Source: Anaerolineae bacterium (GTDB lineage: Bacteria > Chloroflexota > Anaerolineae > Aggregatilineales > Phototrophicaceae). From it: DNA of 64,000 nt. A model generated the notes under the pieces. It was not told the origin of the DNA and searched no databases. It saw only the letters and a program-made list of their open reading frames with translations. Location of the stretch: assembly GCA_020849765.1 (NCBI GenBank), contig JADLAY010000072.1, forward strand, positions 62,001 to 126,000. Reading direction: 5' to 3'. Position 1 is the first letter of the stretch. Every line of letters begins with the position of its first letter. The position numbers and the translations under genes were made by a program. Positions 60,047 to 64,000 of the stretch are shown here, one piece after another.

Positions 60047-60055
60047 ATTATAGCA
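60047..60055 (-). promoter_or_regulatory. Extended -10 promoter of the alpha/beta hydrolase gene, predicted leaderless
   Basis: The minus strand reads TGC-TATAAT (TATAAT at 60052-60047), a consensus extended -10. Transcription should begin 6-8 bases later, at about 60040, next to the ATG at 60039. Confidence 0.5.
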
Positions 60056-60082
60056 TGAGAGCACGGTGCGCTTGCCGTGACA

Positions 60083-60111
60083 TTGACACCATAGCACAAA
60101 TGTGCTAATCT
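60083..60111 (+). promoter_or_regulatory. Promoter of rluD with a 16-bp palindrome in the spacer
   Basis: A perfect TTGACA (60083-60088) and TAATCT preceded by TGC (60106-60111) are spaced by 17 bases. The spacer is filled by the palindrome TAGCACA-AA-TGTGCTA (60092-60107), whose last bases enter the -10. A bound dimer would block this promoter. Confidence 0.6.
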
Positions 60112-60144
60112 TAACCGGGTTGCCTTGCGGGCACGACGACACTC

Positions 60145-61068
60145 ATGACACATACTCGACACTTTGAATTCACCAACGAGACGGCGGGCGAGCGTCTCGA
60201 CAAGATTGTGGTCGCGCACCTGGGCGACGGCTACTCGCGCGCGCAGGTGCAGAAGCTGATCGACGAGGGCCATGTCACCGTCGATGGCGAGCCGGTCAAG
60301 AGCGGAGTCAAGCTCAAGGGTGGCGAGTACATCCGTGTGGCTGTCCCGCCGCAGCCCGCGCAGCAAGACGTCGAGCCGGAGGACATCCCGCTCAAGATCA
60401 TCTACGAAGACGAGGACATCGCCGTCATCGAAAAGCCTGCCGGGCTGGTCGTGCATCCGGGCGCGGGCAATGAGCGCGGCACGCTGGTGAGTGCCCTGCT
60501 GGCCCGCTACCCCGAAATCGAGCAGATCCCGATTGCGGCCAAACGGCGCGGCATCGTCCATCGGTTGGACAAAGACACCAGCGGCGTGATTCTGGTCGCG
60601 CGTAACGCCGCCGCCATGCACAAATTGATGGCCCAGTTCCAGGCGCGCACGGTCGAGAAGGTCTACCTGACGCTGGTCGAGCGCCCGCCGAAGACCACGA
60701 CCGGGCGTATCGAGGCGCCGATCGCCCGCGATCCCGCGGATCGCAAGCGCATGAAGGTGCAGCGCGGCGGTCGCCCGGCCATCACCGAGTTCGAGACGAT
60801 CCAGCACTATCAGGAAGGCTACACGCTGCTGCGCGTGCGCCTGCTGACAGGCCGCACCCACCAGATCCGCGTGCACATGGCATTCATCGGCTGCCCCGTC
60901 GTCGGCGATCTCGTCTATGGCTACCGACGCCAGCGCTTGATGCGCGGACAGTTCCTGCATGCGGCCCGGCTGTGCTTCGATCATCCGCGCACGGGCGAGC
61001 GGATGTGCTTCGAGGCACCGCTGTCGCCACGCTTGCAGGCGGTGCTCGAATCGCTGACGCCGTTATGA
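60145..61068 (+). CDS. rluD: RluD-type 23S rRNA pseudouridine synthase
   Basis: This 307-residue protein has an N-terminal S4 RNA-binding domain (GERLDKIVVAHLGDGYSRAQ, about residues 15-75). The pseudouridine synthase domain has the catalytic motif IVHRLDKDTSGVILVA (Asp142), then VEKVYLTLV, and RTHQIRVHMAFIGCPVVGDL. This is the RluA/RluD family, which modifies helix 69 of 23S rRNA in RluD or other sites in relatives; the exact target is inferred. No clear ribosome site precedes the ATG. In many bacteria rluD follows lspA, which is not present here. Confidence 0.93.
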   Translation: MTHTRHFEFTNETAGERLDKIVVAHLGDGYSRAQVQKLIDEGHVTVDGEPVKSGVKLKGGEYIRVAVPPQPAQQDVEPEDIPLKIIYEDEDIAVIEKPAGLVVHPGAGNERGTLVSALLARYPEIEQIPIAAKRRGIVHRLDKDTSGVILVARNAAAMHKLMAQFQARTVEKVYLTLVERPPKTTTGRIEAPIARDPADRKRMKVQRGGRPAITEFETIQHYQEGYTLLRVRLLTGRTHQIRVHMAFIGCPVVGDLVYGYRRQRLMRGQFLHAARLCFDHPRTGERMCFEAPLSPRLQAVLESLTPL

Positions 61069-61155
61069 GAACGGCGGGTGCTCATAACGATTCTTTAGCT
61101 ATCATTCAGACCCTAGATCGGGCATAATGGAAGATGCAAACGAGAGGATGAGCCG

Positions 61156-61992
61156 ATGCGTGAAATCACCGTAGCGACCGTACAGATGAGGCCCAGGCTT
61201 GGCGAGGCGGAAGACAATCTCGTCAAGATGTCGGAAATGATCTCGAAGATCGCGTCTCAGCAAAAAGTCGACCTGATCGTTTTCCCAGAGCTGATCACCA
61301 GCGGCTACGAGTTGGGTCTGCGCTTCACGGAACTGGCGCAGCGCGTCCCCGGGCCGACGGTCAACCTGATTGCCCAGCGCGCGAACGAATACGGGGTTTA
61401 CATCGCGTTCGGCATGGTGACGAAGGAGCGCGTCGAAAGCGTGCTCTACAACTCGGCAGTGCTCGTCGGCCCTGAAGGCGAACTGCTCGAAGTCTACAAC
61501 AAGATCCACCTGCGCGGTGAAGAGCGCATGGCCTTCCGCGAGGGCTTCAAACTGCCCGTGGTCGAAACGGAAGTCGGCAACATCGGCATGATGATCGGCT
61601 ACGACCTGGCCTTCCCGGAGGTCGCGCGCAGCCTGGTGCTCGATGGCGCGGACGTGCTGTGCGTGGTCGGCAACTGGGAAGCACCAATCATCGACGAGTG
61701 GAAAACCTACTTGCGCGCGCGTGCGTATGAAAATGCCGTCTACGTCGTCGGGGCTAACCGCGTCGGCGAAGACGTGACGCTCACCTTTGGCGGTGAGAGT
61801 ATGATCGTCGGGCCGCGCGGGCAGATCTACGCCTCGCTCGCCAGCGAAACAGACCCGAACACGGGCGCACCGCTGGAAGGTTTTGCCGTCGCCCGCATCG
61901 ACCTGGACGAAGTGCGCAAGAACCGCGAAGAATTCCAGTTGATCCAGAACCGGCAGCCGCTGGTCTACAAATCTATTGTCCGCCGCTATTAG
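61156..61992 (+). CDS. Nitrilase-superfamily protein lacking the catalytic cysteine
   Basis: This 278-residue protein has the carbon-nitrogen hydrolase fold: VATVQMRPRLGEAEDNL, VFPELITSGYEL (Glu45), YNKIHLRGEERMAF (Lys116) and IGMMIGYDLAFPEVARSL. In active members the last motif reads ICYDxxFPE with the nucleophilic Cys. Here that position is Gly148 (codon GGC). Glu and Lys of the triad are kept, and the rest of the fold is intact (AYENAVYVVGANRVGED, SMIVGPRGQI), so this looks like a folded but catalytically dead paralogue. GAGAGGAT precedes the ATG. It is followed by its own terminator. Confidence 0.9.
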   Translation: MREITVATVQMRPRLGEAEDNLVKMSEMISKIASQQKVDLIVFPELITSGYELGLRFTELAQRVPGPTVNLIAQRANEYGVYIAFGMVTKERVESVLYNSAVLVGPEGELLEVYNKIHLRGEERMAFREGFKLPVVETEVGNIGMMIGYDLAFPEVARSLVLDGADVLCVVGNWEAPIIDEWKTYLRARAYENAVYVVGANRVGEDVTLTFGGESMIVGPRGQIYASLASETDPNTGAPLEGFAVARIDLDEVRKNREEFQLIQNRQPLVYKSIVRRY

Positions 61993-62020
61993 GAATACGG
62001 ACCACGCATGACGGCTTTCG

Positions 62021-62051
62021 GAGAGGTGCTCGCCTGAGCGCCTCTTTTCTT
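62021..62051 (+). terminator. Intrinsic terminator after the nitrilase-like gene
   Basis: AGAGGTGCTC-GCCT-GAGCGCCTCT forms a 10-bp stem with one T-G pair and is followed by TTTCTTG. Confidence 0.8.
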
Positions 62052-62110
62052 GTAACGAGAATTCATGCGAACCTCAATTCCCGTCCTGTTTTCGCGCAAC
62101 TCTCTTGAGT

Positions 62111-62143
62111 CTTGTTTGTTATCTCAATTAGGTAACAGACAAG
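62111..62143 (+). promoter_or_regulatory. Structured leader hairpin upstream of mscL
   Basis: CTTGTTTGTTAT (62111-62122) pairs with GTAACAGACAAG (62132-62143) over 12 bp with two G-U pairs around a 9-base loop. No T-tract follows, so it is not an ordinary terminator. A second foldable stretch (62150-62190) follows before the AAGGGGA ribosome site. It matches no riboswitch class I can name. Confidence 0.4.
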
Positions 62144-62204
62144 ATCTGACCAGGGGTGACTCTCCGTAGTTGCAGGCTTACCCGCCAGAACAAGGGGAAA
62201 CGAT

Positions 62205-62627
62205 ATGATAAAGGAGTTTCGTGAGTTCATCATCAAAGGAAATGCACTCGATCTTGCCATCGGCGTCATCATCGGTGCGGCCTTCGGTGCAGTGATCAAC
62301 TCGCTGGTGACGGATATTATCACGCCGATCATCGCCGCGATTTTCCAGGCGCCTGATTTCTCGAACATCTTCATCCTTCTGCGCGAAGGCACAACCCCCG
62401 GCCCCTATGAAACCTACCAGGCAGCCATCGATGCGGGCGCGGCGGCCATCGGGATTGGTACGTTCATCAATCTCGTGATCAATCTGATCATCGTCGGTTT
62501 TGCCCTGTTCCTGGTCGTCAAGGCAGCAAACCGGCTGCGCAGACCCGAGCCGGAGGCCGCCCCCGCTGGCCCTACGACCGAAGAGAAACTGGTCACCGTG
62601 CTCGAAAAGCTCGAAAAGAAGCTCTAG
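62205..62627 (+). CDS. mscL: Large-conductance mechanosensitive channel MscL
   Basis: MscL opens under membrane tension to protect cells from hypo-osmotic shock. The N-terminal helix and first membrane segment are diagnostic: MIKEFREFIIKGNALDLAIG then VIIGAAFGAVINSLVTDIITP. The second membrane segment is FINLVINLIIVGFALFLVV. The C-terminal bundle (TTEEKLVTVLEKLEKKL) is present. The 140-residue length is normal. AAGGGGA lies about 7 bases before the ATG. It has a long, structured leader and is probably transcribed alone. Confidence 0.96.
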   Translation: MIKEFREFIIKGNALDLAIGVIIGAAFGAVINSLVTDIITPIIAAIFQAPDFSNIFILLREGTTPGPYETYQAAIDAGAAAIGIGTFINLVINLIIVGFALFLVVKAANRLRRPEPEAAPAGPTTEEKLVTVLEKLEKKL

Positions 62628-62694
62628 TATCGCAATTTTCCACCATCAGGGGATAGTGCAGGCGGCGTAACAGTCGCCTGCACTCGTTTACACC

Positions 62695-63498
62695 ATGTCT
62701 CATCGCTACATTTACGGCGTCGATTTCAGCGGCGCATCGGATGCCGGTAAGTCGATCTGGATTGCCGAAGGGGTGCTCGACGGCATCGAACTCTGCGTCA
62801 TGAATTGTTATCCGGCAGAGGCCCTGGATGACAGCGGGCGCCCACGGCATCTTGCCCTCAACGCCCTGTCAAACCTGATCGCTTCCAGCAAAGACGCCGT
62901 CTTTGGACTCGACTTCCCCTTCAGCCTGCCGGATGTGCAGCTGCGCACGCATACATGGCTCGACTTTGCGCGTTCATTTGGCGAACGCTACGCAACCGCC
63001 GAAGCCTTCTACACCCAACACGGCGGCAAGGGCAACGAACATCGCCGCATCACTGATGAGCACGCGAAACCACCGTTCGCACCGGCCAACCTGCGCCTGT
63101 ACCGGCAGACGTACTACGGCATTCGCGATCTGCTGGCGCCGCTCGCGCTGGCGGATCAGGCCTGTGTCCTGCCCATGATGAAAGCTCAGCCCGGCAAGCC
63201 GTGGCTGATCGAGACCTGCCCGGCGGTGATCTTACGCAGCCTCAACCTGCGCCTGACTCTGTACAAGGAACGTGGCGACGAGGCCAGCGAGCGCCGCGCC
63301 ACGATTGTGCAGGGCCTGGAGACATTCGGCGTCCAGCTTGCCGATGATGCGCTGCGCACACGTGTGATCGAGAATGAGCGCGGCGACGCACTGGATAGCA
63401 TCGTGGCAGCGCTCGGCACGGCTCAGGCGGTGCGAGCAGGAATGTTGGCTCAGGCGGATGATCCGGTGATCCGCCGCGAAGGTTGGATTTACCCGTGA
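62695..63498 (+). CDS. DUF429-like predicted RNase H-fold protein
   Basis: The 267-residue protein starts with YIYGVDFSGASDAGKSIWIA, the first acidic strand of an RNase H-like fold. It has a second acidic strand VFGLDFPFSLPDVQ, then WLIETCPAVILRSLNL and a late NERGDALDSIVAALGTAQAV segment with the closing acidic residue. These features match the DUF429 family of predicted nucleases. No biochemical role is established. It has no membrane segment. Only weak ribosome-site bases precede the ATG. It stands alone between mscL and comEA. Confidence 0.8.
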   Translation: MSHRYIYGVDFSGASDAGKSIWIAEGVLDGIELCVMNCYPAEALDDSGRPRHLALNALSNLIASSKDAVFGLDFPFSLPDVQLRTHTWLDFARSFGERYATAEAFYTQHGGKGNEHRRITDEHAKPPFAPANLRLYRQTYYGIRDLLAPLALADQACVLPMMKAQPGKPWLIETCPAVILRSLNLRLTLYKERGDEASERRATIVQGLETFGVQLADDALRTRVIENERGDALDSIVAALGTAQAVRAGMLAQADDPVIRREGWIYP

Positions 63499-63548
63499 GT
63501 CCGCGCCAGTTTTTATGAATTATTTGCAGATCTAACCTCAAGAAAAGC

Positions 63549-63579
63549 TATACTGGTAATATTACTTTGCCAGCAAAGT
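63549..63579 (+). promoter_or_regulatory. Candidate promoter and palindromic operator for comEA
   Basis: TATACT (63549-63554) is a good -10, though no clear -35 is seen. Starting at about +3 is the perfect palindrome ACTTTGC-CA-GCAAAGT (63564-63579). Its position at the transcript start would suit a repressor, or it may simply form a 5' hairpin. Confidence 0.4.
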
Positions 63580-63654
63580 CCGACTTGCGACTTGTTACCA
63601 GTGACATTTCGTCTTCCTCATGAAGACGCGCAAGCGGACGCGAAGAAGTGAGCT

Positions 63655-64000
63655 ATGTCCGCCAGCCCACCACCATCGAATGAGAACCGCTCGCTCCTGA
63701 TCATCTTCGGACTGCTCGCCGCGTTGATCGTCGCGGGCACGGCGCTGCTTCTCGTCAGCCGCCCTGAGCCGGTCACCATCACGATCAATCCACCGCCGCC
63801 ATCGGCCACGCCACTGCCGACAAATACCCCTGCGCCGCTGAGCATTTATGTGACAGGCGCCGTGGCCGAGCCGGAGCAGGTGATCACGCTGCCCCCAGGC
63901 AGCCGTGTGGAGGACGCGATCGCGGCGGCGGGCGGCGCCCTGGACGAAGCGGATCTTGAGCAGGTCAATCTGGCGGCGCTGTTGCGCGATGGCGATCAAA
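63655..64000 (+). CDS. comEA: ComEA-like DNA uptake protein, 3' end beyond window
   Basis: The 115 codons present encode an N-terminal membrane anchor (about residues 13-34, SLLIIFGLLAALIVAGTALLLV). A Pro-rich linker (INPPPPSATPLPTNTPAP) is followed by the start of a SLBB domain (LSIYVTGAVAEPEQVITLPP, RVEDAIAAAGG). This order is that of competence protein ComEA, whose C-terminal helix-hairpin-helix binds incoming DNA; that part would lie beyond the window, so the call rests on the first half. GAAGAAGTGAG precedes the ATG at 63655. Confidence 0.82.
   Translation, partial: MSASPPPSNENRSLLIIFGLLAALIVAGTALLLVSRPEPVTITINPPPPSATPLPTNTPAPLSIYVTGAVAEPEQVITLPPGSRVEDAIAAAGGALDEADLEQVNLAALLRDGDQ

Noticed and set aside
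60040..60984. In-frame upstream extension of the alpha/beta hydrolase by about 315 codons
   Set aside because: It is antisense to rluD, lacks a recognisable domain, and a consensus promoter lies directly before the ATG at 60039.
62046..62204. ydaO (cyclic di-AMP), cyclic di-GMP or fluoride riboswitch before mscL
   Set aside because: Conserved core sequences of these classes as I know them are not present; only generic hairpins can be supported.

Overview
The window looks like chromosomal DNA of a high-GC Chloroflexota bacterium, probably in or near the Anaerolineae. This is inferred from content, not from a marker-gene tree. The evidence is: secreted and lipid-anchored proteins with Thr-Pro-rich linkers; an adjacent MSMEG_4193-type phosphomutase, DUF3090 and SCO1664 trio that is known almost only from Actinobacteria and Chloroflexi; a Sec/lipoprotein secretome without outer-membrane genes; and RNase J. 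Coding density is very high. I saw no insertion sequence, phage gene, integrase or CRISPR array. No gap between genes exceeds 300 bases; the longest (about 260 bases) precedes the large acidic protein at 51.6 kb.

Layout. 0-8.5 kb: isocitrate dehydrogenase (3' end cut by the window edge), a membrane protein, a degenerate glycerol-1-phosphate dehydrogenase relative, then a run of a GCS2-like ligase, a GT2 glycosyltransferase, a WecD-like acetyltransferase and a WecE-like sugar aminotransferase. 8.7-22 kb: RNase J, secreted pullulanase, DEAD-box helicase, CoA-binding protein, MFS transporter, MTA/SAH deaminase-type amidohydrolase and PEP carboxylase. 22-31 kb: TetR regulator, two trypsin-like proteases without signal peptides, a LuxR-type regulator with a degenerate receiver, a GT39-type membrane protein, FHA and Roadblock proteins, and TrmD. 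30-34 kb: small surface or signalling proteins of unknown role. 34-36.8 kb: tRNA-Leu(CAA), an ECF sigma factor with a candidate anti-sigma factor, and a Nudix hydrolase. 36.8-44.3 kb: methyltransferase, phosphoesterase, the MSMEG_4193/DUF3090/SCO1664 trio, secreted 5'-nucleotidase and a TPR membrane protein. 44.4-51.3 kb: a secreted glycoside hydrolase-like protein and a complete BMP-type nucleoside ABC importer. 51.5-58.7 kb: two very acidic proteins with repeated Trp-Leu motifs and TPR ends, then ndk. 58.8-64 kb: RsfS, alpha/beta hydrolase, RluD, a nitrilase-fold protein without its cysteine, MscL, a DUF429-like protein and the start of ComEA.

How genes may work together (inference). The secreted 5'-nucleotidase, the nucleoside importer, Ndk and the MTA/SAH deaminase-type enzyme fit a nucleotide salvage theme. 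The 3.8-8.5 kb run fits surface-sugar assembly around an amino-deoxysugar. The 22.9-25.2 kb run fits a cytoplasmic proteolysis unit with its own regulator.

The most novel-looking items are the acidic Trp-Leu repeat protein pair, three proteins that keep their fold motifs but lack key residues (G1PDH-like, nitrilase-like, receiver domain), the poorly understood SCO1664 trio, and several palindromes placed precisely on promoters.
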